Assembly: GCA_002238505.1 (NCBI GenBank)
Contig: MPMM01000002.1
Location: 124,001 to 188,000 of the forward strand
Length of the DNA: 64,000 bases
Reading direction: 5' to 3'
Source: SAR202 cluster bacterium bin22
Lineage (GTDB): Bacteria > Chloroflexota > Dehalococcoidia > Lucifugimonadales > UBA3495
Part shown: one piece after another, positions 1 through 7,785 of the stretch
Layout: every line of letters begins with the position of its first letter
Numbering within the stretch: position 1 is the stretch's first letter
Program-made: the position numbers and the translations under genes
The notes under the pieces: generated by a model
Seen by the model: the letters and a program-made list of their open reading frames with translations, nothing else
What the model was told of the DNA's origin: nothing
Database searches by the model: none

Positions 1-124
1 GGTTGGTTTCGTGGGGATCCTTGGATAACGTGGTCTAAGTGTTCCATTGTTTGAGGCAATTTCAACGTTTTGTCTCTCTAGGGAATGCATAAATTTGATG
101 CGTAAAAGAGGTAGAGATTAAGGA

Positions 125-1645
125 ATGGGCATACGCATTCAGCCTCGGTCAGTACAAATACCGAAAGACGATCCCTTCAAGAACGATTTACTCGAAAGAA
201 GGGAATCGGCTGAGGTTCTCACGAACTTAGTAGGAAATATGGAGGGCCCATGTGTTTTGGCAGTTGACGCGGGGTGGGGCACTGGAAAGACAACCTTCCT
301 GAAAATGTGGAGTCAACAGCTTCAAAATGAAGGCTTCACAGTTGTACAGCTAAACGCTTGGGAAACCGACTTTACCGGAGACCCGTTCCTGTCCATTTCA
401 GCTGAGGTTACGAGACAGTTGGAATGCACAGAAAATTCGGCCCTCAGAAATAAAGTGGAACAGGCGAAAAAGACAGCCGGCGAAGTGGCTATAAGGGCCA
501 TTCCTGCTCTTGTTCGAATCGGGACAGCTGGGATACTTGATCTTTCACCTGCAATGGAAGGAGAGATAGGACGTGGCCTTGCCTCCGTCGCTGAAGACCG
601 GTTAGCAAGATACAGTGAAGCACAGGGTTCATTATCAAAGTTCAAGAAATCCTTGCAGGAATTGGCCGAGAATATTGCGTCTTCTAGTGAAGGACTTCCG
701 CTGATAATTGTGGTTGATGAATTGGACAGATGTCGGCCCACCTATGCTGTTGAAATGCTTGAGGTCGCAAAGCATCTCTTTTCAGCAGATCACGTGATCT
801 TTGTTCTGGCCATCAACAGGGAGCAGATCATTCACTCGGTCGGGGCCGTATATGGCTCAGGTTTTGATTCAGACATTTACTTGCAGAGATTCATTGACGT
901 TGACTTTCGATTGAGAGCCCCTGATAGAAATCGGTTCATATGGTCTACGATAGATAGCCTGAAAATCGAGGAATACTTCGTAAAGACCACCGATAAAGCG
1001 GCAAGGCACGAATTTGAACACGCAAAAAGGCTGCTATCGTCATTCTTAAGCAATTCTGGAGTTAGCCTTAGGGAAATTGAGCAGGCTCTGAATCGGCTTG
1101 CATTAGTCTTCGCATCCTTGAGAAGTGACACTCGCGTGTTGGGAATCGCCGTTGCCGTGGCTTTAATCCTCAGGACAATTGACAAGGGCCTATATCGTCA
1201 ATTCATTCGAGGAGAAATTGAAGACCTGGAACTAGCAGACGCTATTTTCTGTAGAGGTGGATTGGCCTCTGTGCGCAGCGATCCAGCGGCGTGGCTCTTC
1301 GAATCAGTTCTTATTGTGGGTGAGCTGGAAGTTAAGGGGATCGAAGCTACCCAACAGGGAAATCGGGTCTCGCCTTTGTGGAACCACTACAAGAGAATTA
1401 TGGAAAGGGAAGAATCTGAGAATATGCCAGTTTCACGCCGACAAACATCTGCAGGTCAGATCATACACACAGTAAGTGAACTAATGGCAAATGGGTCCAC
1501 TTACAACAACAATACGCCTCTATTCTTTCAATCAGCCACTTCTATCGGATTTGGTCGTGCAGTTGAGAGGTTGGAATTGTTTGCGAATGACCTAATCGAT
1601 ATCGACTCGGCAAAAGAAGAACCAGCAGCGACTGACGAAGACTAA
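125..1645 (+). CDS. KAP family P-loop NTPase
   Basis: Predicted STAND-like ATPase of the KAP family, 506 aa. The Walker A loop GWGTGKTT is at residues 50-57 and the Walker B stretch LIIVVDELDRC at about 193-203, followed by the RPTYAVEMLE helix typical of KAP NTPases. Many KAP proteins carry membrane helices between the two motifs; here I see only a weak hydrophobic patch near residues 122-140, so this may be a soluble form. Base composition is clearly AT-richer than the genes that follow, which suggests transfer. KAP proteins are known from phage-exclusion and membrane-associated signalling settings, but the function here is not established. It converges with the HemQ-like gene with only 3 nt between stop codons. 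The start ATG at 125 directly follows AAGGA, a tight spacing, so the start is only moderately sure. Confidence 0.85.
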   Translation: MGIRIQPRSVQIPKDDPFKNDLLERRESAEVLTNLVGNMEGPCVLAVDAGWGTGKTTFLKMWSQQLQNEGFTVVQLNAWETDFTGDPFLSISAEVTRQLECTENSALRNKVEQAKKTAGEVAIRAIPALVRIGTAGILDLSPAMEGEIGRGLASVAEDRLARYSEAQGSLSKFKKSLQELAENIASSSEGLPLIIVVDELDRCRPTYAVEMLEVAKHLFSADHVIFVLAINREQIIHSVGAVYGSGFDSDIYLQRFIDVDFRLRAPDRNRFIWSTIDSLKIEEYFVKTTDKAARHEFEHAKRLLSSFLSNSGVSLREIEQALNRLALVFASLRSDTRVLGIAVAVALILRTIDKGLYRQFIRGEIEDLELADAIFCRGGLASVRSDPAAWLFESVLIVGELEVKGIEATQQGNRVSPLWNHYKRIMEREESENMPVSRRQTSAGQIIHTVSELMANGSTYNNNTPLFFQSATSIGFGRAVERLELFANDLIDIDSAKEEPAATDED

Positions 1646-1648
1646 CAC

Positions 1649-2344
1649 TTACCCTAAGTCATCCAGGCACTCCCGCACCGGTTTGGCGAGGCAGGTGAAG
1701 ATGGGGGTGTCGCGCTCGGTGTAGGGGCGGGCTTCGGAGTTGCGGAGATCCATTACCAAGTCCAGGAAGGTGCCGGGGTGGTCGGTTTCGAAGCCTAGGA
1801 CGAATTCCTGGTCGTCGAGGCCGAAGGAGTAGGACGTGCTGATTTTGACGTCGGGGTACTTGTGGCCAATGACGAAGTGTTCGCTCATCATCCGCTGCCG
1901 CTCTTCCTGGGGCTGCTGGTACCAGTCGTGGGTCTTGACGAAGGGATAGACGAAGAGATACTTGCGGCCCACGATGCGCATGGTGGCTGACGTCCCCTCC
2001 TGACCCTCGTGGCGGTGGTCGTCCACGTAGGGAGAGCGGCGGGTCATGGCCAGGTAGGAGTGGGGTGTGCTAAGGTAGCCGGCCAGTTCGGTACGGTTCA
2101 GCTGGGCCATCAGTTCGTCAATGGCTTCCAGGGAGCGGCTGACCTTCCACAGCATGAAGTCCACGTCGCCGCGGGTGCCGACCAGGCTGTAGCTGTTCAT
2201 GTCGATGCGGTCGGTGAACTCGCCGAGGGTGGCGGCAAATTCCGCCTTGCTGCGCGCCCTGGTTTCCGGTGGCAACTGCCGCCATTCGGGGGCCACCTTG
2301 TAGAAGGAATACTTTACGAAGTCCCGAGCCTCTTCCTGGGTCAT
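1649..2344 (-). CDS. Chlorite dismutase/HemQ-like heme protein (coproheme decarboxylase family)
   Basis: 231-aa member of the chlorite-dismutase superfamily, closest in appearance to HemQ/ChdC, which converts coproheme to protoheme in the last step of the coproporphyrin-dependent heme pathway. Family hallmarks are GRKYLFVYPFVKTHDWY (the catalytic-Tyr motif), the RQRMMSEHFVIGHKYP segment that holds the proximal His, and the C-terminal SFGLDDQEFVLGFE and LRNSEARPY...DTPIF stretches. The open frame extends to 2395, but the ATG at 2344 is preceded by GGGAGAAG at good spacing and matches the usual family N-terminus. No other heme genes are nearby. Alternative: a non-decarboxylating Cld-like peroxidase. 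Confidence 0.85.
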   Translation of the reverse strand: MTQEEARDFVKYSFYKVAPEWRQLPPETRARSKAEFAATLGEFTDRIDMNSYSLVGTRGDVDFMLWKVSRSLEAIDELMAQLNRTELAGYLSTPHSYLAMTRRSPYVDDHRHEGQEGTSATMRIVGRKYLFVYPFVKTHDWYQQPQEERQRMMSEHFVIGHKYPDVKISTSYSFGLDDQEFVLGFETDHPGTFLDLVMDLRNSEARPYTERDTPIFTCLAKPVRECLDDLG

Positions 2345-2408
2345 CTGCAACTTCTCCCGCCTGCTTTCATTGTTTTCGTCCCTTGATGATAGCAACCCTT
2401 AACCGTCT

Positions 2409-2494
2409 ATTCAAACATGGATGGACGGGATATACAGGATGTTGTTGGTTGCCCTGGAGCATATCCTGTTCATTATGTGTATCGATGTTTGAAT
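2409..2494. repeat. Dispersed imperfect palindrome, copy 1
   Basis: The ends form an inverted repeat (ATTCAAACAT at the left, ATGTTTGAAT at the right). Inside, GGATATACAGGAT is loosely mirrored by ATATCCTGTTCAT. The left half recurs at 5141-5178. It lies in the gap between HemQ and the NHL gene and looks like a small non-coding, hairpin-forming dispersed repeat. Confidence 0.7.
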
Positions 2495-2575
2495 CAGTGG
2501 TGGAGGTGTTACAATCTCCCCTGTCCGCCCCCTTGGGCGGTACGACCGAAAATCTGCCGCAACGAGGTTTTTGCT

Positions 2576-3520
2576 ATGGTGGAACTGGGTTCTGGCGATT
2601 ATATCTACGAAGTGGCCGAGGGCTGGGGTACGCTGCCCGACGGCTGGTCATTCAAGGAAGTGGCCGCGGTGGGCGTGGACGCTAACGACAACGTTTATGC
2701 CTTCAACCGGGGCGAGCACCCCATGATAGTTTTTGACAAGGACGGGAACTTCCTGAGGTCGTGGGGCGAGGGTGTTTACCCGCGGGCCCACGGAATAACG
2801 ATGGCTCCCGACGACACCATGTTCTTGAGCGATGACGGGGACCATACCATCCGCAAGTGCAAGCTGGACGGCACGGTGCTGTTCACCCTGGGCGTCAGCG
2901 GGCAGCCCTCGGGGTTTATGAGCGGCGACCCCTTTAACCGCTGCACCCACGTGGCCATTGACCCGCGCAACGGCGATTTCTATGTCTCCGACGGGTATGG
3001 CAATGCCCGGGTCCACAAGTATTCTCCCGACGGCACCCACCTCTTTTCCTGGGGCGCTTCGGGCACCGACCCGGGGTGCTTCAACATTGCCCATAACGTC
3101 TGCACCGACAAGGATGGCTGGGTGTTTGTGGCTGACCGGGAGAACCACCGGGTGCAGGTGTTTGACTCTAACGGCAAGTTCGAGACCCAGTGGGTGAACA
3201 TGGCGCGCCCCTGCGGCCTGTACATTGACCAGGACGCTGAGCGCACTTACATAGGTGAGCTGGGCGTGCCCATCGGCCCCAACTTTGAGGCCACCGACCT
3301 GGGCCCCCGAGTTTCCATCTATGACACCAAGGGCAACGTGCTGGCAAGGCTGGGGCACGAGACGGAGGGCTGGACACCGGGCCGGTTCATCGCCCCCCAC
3401 GGCATCTGTATCGATTCGCGGGAAGACATTTACGTGGGCGAGGTTTCCTGGACGCACACCCGCAGCTACTCCAATCCGCCGGACAACCCGCGGACCCTGC
3501 AGAAGCTGGTCAAGAAGTAG
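2576..3520 (+). CDS. NHL-repeat six-bladed beta-propeller protein
   Basis: 314-aa propeller made of repeated NHL-type strands, for example the blades VGVDANDNVYAFNR, VAIDPRNGDFYVSDGYGN, VCTDKDGWVFVADRENHRVQVFD and ICIDSREDIYVGEVS. No signal peptide is visible, so it is probably cytoplasmic. Such proteins serve as binding scaffolds or lyase/lactonase-like enzymes; the substrate cannot be told. I chose the ATG at 2576 over the longer frame from 2417 because the extension reads through the palindromic repeat. The HAD gene begins 4 nt after its stop, so the two are probably co-transcribed. A second NHL protein lies at 26035-27066. Confidence 0.8.
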   Translation: MVELGSGDYIYEVAEGWGTLPDGWSFKEVAAVGVDANDNVYAFNRGEHPMIVFDKDGNFLRSWGEGVYPRAHGITMAPDDTMFLSDDGDHTIRKCKLDGTVLFTLGVSGQPSGFMSGDPFNRCTHVAIDPRNGDFYVSDGYGNARVHKYSPDGTHLFSWGASGTDPGCFNIAHNVCTDKDGWVFVADRENHRVQVFDSNGKFETQWVNMARPCGLYIDQDAERTYIGELGVPIGPNFEATDLGPRVSIYDTKGNVLARLGHETEGWTPGRFIAPHGICIDSREDIYVGEVSWTHTRSYSNPPDNPRTLQKLVKK

Positions 3521-3524
3521 TCCA

Positions 3525-4400
3525 ATGGCCCAGGACGTCATTGCCATAATCTGCGACTGTGACGGCACCCTGTGTCCGGACACATCGGACCGACTGGTAA
3601 GAGAGCTGGGCATCGACTCCCGGGAGTTCTGGAAGAACCGGGTGAACCCGCTGGTAGAGGATGGCTGGGACCCGCCGCTGGCTTATCTCCAGCAGTTGCT
3701 GGTGGAAGCTCGGGAGTCTGACGGTGGAGGCCTGACCCAGGAAAGGCTGAATGCTGTGGGCGCCGGGGTGGAATTCTACCCCGGCGCCCTGGATTTTGTG
3801 CCCCGCCTGAGGGCCCTGCTGTCGGCCAACGCCGATTTTGCGGAAGCCAATGTCACCATTGAGTGGTTCATAGTAAGCAGCGGCATCGAAGCTGTCCTGA
3901 CGGCCACGCCGCTGGTCACGGAGGCCAACGAAATTTTCGGCTGCGCCTATGCCTACGACGACGAAGGAAGGGCGGTGGCGGTAAAGCGAGCGGTTACATT
4001 CACGGAGAAGACCAAGTTCATCTACTCGATCAACAAGGGTATTTCGGGCGCGGAACTTCGCCGCAACCCGTACCGGGTCAACGATGCCATGGGGCAGGCC
4101 GACCGCCGGGTTCCCTTCAGAAATATGATCTACGTGGGGGACGGACCCAGCGACATCCCCTGTTTCTCGATGATCCGCTACCTGGGTGGGAAGGCTGTCG
4201 GGGTGACCCCGCCTGACGACTCGGACTTCCGGCGTCCCTATGAACTGGCCGAGGGGCAGCGCCTGACCGTTGGCCCGTACACGGCCAATTATGAGGAGGG
4301 GTCGGACCTGTACCGGATGATGGCGAGGCTGGTAACCGGCATTGCCGATTCCATTCTGGAAGAGAGGGAGCACAGCCTTAGGCGCGCCCCCAGTCATTAG
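3525..4400 (+). CDS. HAD-superfamily phosphatase-like hydrolase
   Basis: 291-aa haloacid-dehalogenase fold protein. Motif I is CDCDGTLCPD (nucleophile D11, acid/base D13) and motif IV is IYVGDGPSDIPCF near residue 205. A large cap sits between them. The start at 3525 is 4 nt after the NHL stop, which indicates translational coupling. Substrate unknown. The neighbouring ComB-family gene downstream (about 40 nt away) also encodes a phosphatase, so the three genes may act in one small phosphate-ester pathway; that is inference. Confidence 0.82.
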   Translation: MAQDVIAIICDCDGTLCPDTSDRLVRELGIDSREFWKNRVNPLVEDGWDPPLAYLQQLLVEARESDGGGLTQERLNAVGAGVEFYPGALDFVPRLRALLSANADFAEANVTIEWFIVSSGIEAVLTATPLVTEANEIFGCAYAYDDEGRAVAVKRAVTFTEKTKFIYSINKGISGAELRRNPYRVNDAMGQADRRVPFRNMIYVGDGPSDIPCFSMIRYLGGKAVGVTPPDDSDFRRPYELAEGQRLTVGPYTANYEEGSDLYRMMARLVTGIADSILEEREHSLRRAPSH

Positions 4401-4437
4401 TTTGGGCAGTACGGGCCCACAAGGGGATATACATTCT

Positions 4438-5136
4438 ATGGAAATACGATTGGGCAGCCTGGTACGAGACGCGCGGGAGGCAGCGGGAACGGTTATCGTA
4501 ATTGACGTGTTTCGCGCCTTTACCACCGCCGCCATTGCTTTCGATAACGGGGCTACCGACATTACCCTGGTGGCCGAAGCCGCCGATGCCCTGGCCCTGC
4601 ACCAAAGCGGTGTCGGGGATGTGCTGATGGGGGAGGTGGACGGCAAGCGCCCGGAGGGGTTTGACTACGGCAATTCGCCTTTTGAAATTGCGGGCGTGGA
4701 CCTGACGGGCAAATCCCTTGTCCAGTCAACCCGGGCGGGTACCGTGGGTGTGGCAACCGCCTTTGACGCTCCAGGCACGGAATCCATTTACCTGGGTTCC
4801 TTCGCCGTGGCGGACGCTACCGTCAAGGCGGTGCTGCAGGATAGTCCGGACCTGGTTACCATCCTGGCCATGGGCGACCAGGGCGCGGTGCGGGCGGACG
4901 AGGACGAGCAGTGCGGCATCTACCTGCGCAACCTGCTGGAAGGCCGCCGCCCGGACCCGGAGGCGGTGCGCAGCCTGATTATGACCGGCGGCGCGACTCA
5001 GAAGTTCTTCGACGACAGCCAGCCTCAGTACCACCCCGGGGATGTGGAACTGGCGCTGCAGTTCAGCAAGTACCCCTTCGCCATGAAGGTGAGCCGAGAG
5101 AACGGCCGACCGGTGGCCCGGGTTGACCGCCCCTGA
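4438..5136 (+). CDS. comB: 2-phosphosulfolactate phosphatase (ComB family)
   Basis: 232-aa ComB-type acid phosphatase, known from coenzyme M biosynthesis, where it converts 2-phosphosulfolactate to sulfolactate. Visible family motifs are VIVIDVFRAFTTAAIAFDNGA near the N-terminus, PEGFDYGNSPFEI, and LVQSTRAGTVG followed by ILAMGDQGAVRADEDEQCG. The ATG at 4438 follows AAGGGGAT. Other CoM genes (comA, comC) are not in the window. In bacteria the family can act outside CoM synthesis, in sulfolactate or other phosphoester metabolism, so the exact substrate is unsettled. Confidence 0.82.
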   Translation: MEIRLGSLVRDAREAAGTVIVIDVFRAFTTAAIAFDNGATDITLVAEAADALALHQSGVGDVLMGEVDGKRPEGFDYGNSPFEIAGVDLTGKSLVQSTRAGTVGVATAFDAPGTESIYLGSFAVADATVKAVLQDSPDLVTILAMGDQGAVRADEDEQCGIYLRNLLEGRRPDPEAVRSLIMTGGATQKFFDDSQPQYHPGDVELALQFSKYPFAMKVSRENGRPVARVDRP

Positions 5137-5140
5137 GCTA

Positions 5141-5215
5141 GTTCAAACATCGATGGACAGGATAGACAGGATTTGTTGGTCTTATGCTGTAGATACTGTG
5201 CATCTCTGTCCTGGT
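5141..5215. repeat. Dispersed imperfect palindrome, copy 2
   Basis: GTTCAAACATCGATGGACAG and the following GATAGACAGGATTTGTTGG closely match the left half of the element at 2409-2494. The right half is more degraded but keeps a CTCTGTCCTGG stretch. It fills the convergent gap between ComB and the FAD oxidoreductase. Confidence 0.65.
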
Positions 5216-5222
5216 TTTCGGT

Positions 5223-6353
5223 TCAGGTTTGGAAACGGGTGAGGGAGAGGGCGGGAAAGTCGGGGATGGTGGTGGAGCCCTTGAGGATGAGGTCGGACAG
5301 GGCGTGGGCCATGCCGGTGCTCCAGAGGATGCCCTTGCGGCCTCCGCCGGTGATGAGGTGGAGGTTGTCCCAGCCGGGGATGGTATCGACGATGGGCATG
5401 CCGTCGGCTGACAGGGGACGCAGGCAGGCAGTCTGCTGCACAAGCTCCGCCTCAGCCAGGGACGGCGCCATTTTCAGCAGGTCTCCCAGGACCTTGTCCC
5501 GAGCGGCGGTGGTCAACTCCTCGTCAAAACCAACGTCTTCCTCGGTGGTTCCGGCCCAGATAAGGCCGTCGGGCTTGGAGGCGGCGTAGCTTCCGGCGTA
5601 GTTCAGGGACGCAACCATGGGATTCTCAGAGAGTTGCAGGCGGACAATCTGCCCCTTCAACGGCCGTACAGGAATCTCCACCCCGCACCATTCCGACATC
5701 CCGCCGCTCCAGGGACCGCCAGCCAACACCACGGCGCCGGCCTCCATTTGGCCGTTCTCCAGCTTTACGCCCCGGCAAATGCCGCCTTCACCCAACAGGC
5801 CGGTGACGCGACGTTGCAGGATAGTGGCGCCGTGTTTCTCCGCGGCCTGGGCCACTGCCAGGTTGTAGCGGTAGGCCTCCACCGCCCCGGTTCCCTGCGC
5901 GTAAGATGCGCCGACGCAGTTGGGGTTGGTGCGCGGCTCCGCTTTTACCGCGCCTTCCGGGTTCAGCCATTCCACCCGAAAGCCGGGGAGTTTTGACTGC
6001 CAGGAAATGGCCTGTTTCTGGTGGTCCGCCTCTTCTTCGGTAAAGGCCAGGTTCAGCCGGTCGCGCAGGTGGAACTGGGTGTCTATGCCAGTTTCCTGCA
6101 GTAGTTCTTCGTAGATGGTCTTGTGTCGTTCAAAGCACCAGACGCTGAAGTCGAGGATATGGTCGGGAATGCCGGGACCTTCCAGCGGACCCAGGCCGCC
6201 GAAGGCGAAACCCGAGGCATGGCTGCCCACCGAGTCGGCTTCCAGGATGGTCACGCTGGCGCCGGATTTGGCCAGCAGCCAGGCGGTCAGGCAACCGGCA
6301 ATGCCGGCGCCCACCACGATGATGTCGGGATTGGAGGCAGAACTACTGGTCAT
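5223..6353 (-). CDS. FAD-dependent amino-acid oxidase/glycine oxidase-like oxidoreductase (DAO family)
   Basis: 376-aa DAO-family flavoprotein. The N-terminal dinucleotide-binding motif is DIIVVGAGIAGCLTAWLL, followed by the ADSVGSHASGFAFGGLGP flavin contact loop. The C-terminus has the second FAD motif, LRPLSADGMPIVDTIPG...LHLITGGGRKGILWSTGMA. It probably oxidises a secondary or primary amine (sarcosine, glycine, proline-like); the substrate is not evident. The ATG at 6353 is preceded by AGGGGAC. It stands alone on the minus strand. Confidence 0.88.
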   Translation of the reverse strand: MTSSSASNPDIIVVGAGIAGCLTAWLLAKSGASVTILEADSVGSHASGFAFGGLGPLEGPGIPDHILDFSVWCFERHKTIYEELLQETGIDTQFHLRDRLNLAFTEEEADHQKQAISWQSKLPGFRVEWLNPEGAVKAEPRTNPNCVGASYAQGTGAVEAYRYNLAVAQAAEKHGATILQRRVTGLLGEGGICRGVKLENGQMEAGAVVLAGGPWSGGMSEWCGVEIPVRPLKGQIVRLQLSENPMVASLNYAGSYAASKPDGLIWAGTTEEDVGFDEELTTAARDKVLGDLLKMAPSLAEAELVQQTACLRPLSADGMPIVDTIPGWDNLHLITGGGRKGILWSTGMAHALSDLILKGSTTIPDFPALSLTRFQT

Positions 6354-6647
6354 GGCCTGTCCCCTGAGTTGGAGTCCATGGTGATGGCAACAACCATATT
6401 ACAGCCCAGGGAAGGAATGGCAAGGGCGGGGCATTTCCGCGGGCAAGGCAATTGCGTTACTGAGAAATTTGATGTGGGTCCCTTTGGCAGGCTCAGGGGG
6501 ATATGGTCTAGTTGTCGAATGGGCTTATGCAATTTGCTGCCAGGCTGAAGCGCAATTGCCCTGGTGCTGCATTGTCAAAGCCGCCGCACCGGGCTTACCA
6601 TTCATTTGCATGATGACTATGACGTCGGATTTCGTCAGAGGTTTTGT

Positions 6648-7109
6648 TTGCTATCGCTGACTCCGGAACAGTTCCAACGACTGGCGGCGGCGCCGGTGGG
6701 ACACCTCTCGACTGCGGGCAAGTCCGGCGTTCCCCACGTGATCCCGGTGTGCTTTGCAGTAAGCCAGTGTGAAGATGGAGCGGCGGTTTATATCGCGCTG
6801 GACCAGAAGCCCAAGCGGGCGTCCCTGACCAGGCTGCGGCGGGTCCGCAACATCCTGGAAAACCCGCAGGTAGCCCTGGTGGTGGACCACTACGACCCGG
6901 ACTGGACCCAGCTTTGGTACGTTCTTCTGTCGGGTACGGCACGCCTGCTGGAGGACGGCCCGGGAGAAACTGAAGAACGCCGCACGGCCATCCTCACCCT
7001 GCGCCAGAAGTACCCGCAGTACCGGGAAATGGAAATCGACGACAATCCGGTTATCAGGATAACTCCCCTTCGGGCCACGGCCTGGTCTTACACCTCTGAG
7101 GCTGGCTGA
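6648..7109 (+). CDS. PPOX-class (F420- or FMN-dependent) oxidoreductase
   Basis: Split-barrel protein of the pyridoxamine-phosphate-oxidase superfamily, 153 aa from the start chosen here. It resembles the actinobacterial F420-dependent subgroup: LAAAPVGHLSTAGKSGVPHVIPVCF, then LRRVRNILENPQVALVVDHYDPDWTQLWYVLLSGTARLL. The open frame reaches a GTG at 6564, but the family N-terminus begins at LSLTPEQF. The TTG at 6648 has an AGAGG at 6636-6640, so I favour TTG. The hotdog gene follows 44 nt later. DDN- and LLM-type proteins elsewhere in the window fit an F420-using host. Confidence 0.8.
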   Translation: MLSLTPEQFQRLAAAPVGHLSTAGKSGVPHVIPVCFAVSQCEDGAAVYIALDQKPKRASLTRLRRVRNILENPQVALVVDHYDPDWTQLWYVLLSGTARLLEDGPGETEERRTAILTLRQKYPQYREMEIDDNPVIRITPLRATAWSYTSEAG

Positions 7110-7153
7110 CAAAAAGTCGGCCTTTCCCAGATTTCTGTGCTAAATTAACGCCC

Positions 7154-7600
7154 ATGACGTACACATGGGACAGGGCCAAGGTGGGCGACACCGCGCCTCC
7201 TTCCTCTCGGGTATTAGCCGACGTGGAGATTGCGGAATACTGCCGGGCCGCCCGCTACGAGAACCTGGTATATACCAACCAGCCGGCAGCGCAGGAAACC
7301 GGCCTGCCTGGCATAGTCGCGCCTCCTGCCATGATTCTGGCCATCGCCCAACCCCAGTTGGCGGATCTGGCAGCCGGGCAGAGGTGCGACCTGCCCGCCT
7401 CCCTTTCCCTGAACCCCACCGCCATAACCATCCGCTACCAGGGAGTTTTTGTACGACCTGAGGATGTAATTGCTTCCCAAACCTGCGTCGCCAGCAAGGA
7501 AGAAAGGGAAGAAAAGCGCTACCTGACTTTTACGGTGAAAGTCCATAACCAGGATGGGCAATTGGTGGCGGAGTATGACGTTGAGTATATGTGGGAGTAG
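7154..7600 (+). CDS. MaoC-like hotdog-fold dehydratase
   Basis: 148-aa single hotdog domain. It resembles the N-terminal MaoC/FAS1-type dehydratase: VGDTAPPSSRVLADVEIAEYCRAARYENLVYTNQPAAQ, the PGIVAPPAMILAIAQPQL core helix, and the TITIRYQGVFVRPEDVIASQTCV beta strands. Such proteins hydrate or dehydrate enoyl-CoA or related thioesters. The exact catalytic Asp/His pair is not clear, so activity is uncertain. It lies directly after the PPOX gene and before the TPP enzyme on the same strand, a possible short operon. Confidence 0.72.
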   Translation: MTYTWDRAKVGDTAPPSSRVLADVEIAEYCRAARYENLVYTNQPAAQETGLPGIVAPPAMILAIAQPQLADLAAGQRCDLPASLSLNPTAITIRYQGVFVRPEDVIASQTCVASKEEREEKRYLTFTVKVHNQDGQLVAEYDVEYMWE

Positions 7601-7785
7601 CGAGGGGAAAACGGATAGACGGATAGCGCGTGGCGCGCGTGTCCCCGCCAGCCTGGCGCAACAGGTCATTGATTTAATCGGCTGGCCGCATTTTTCGTCA
7701 CAGGGTGAGTCGCCACATCTGCTGGGAAGAAAACCCCGTTTCCTCTCAGCCGTACAGCAAATCCACATTCAGGAGGCACAATAGA

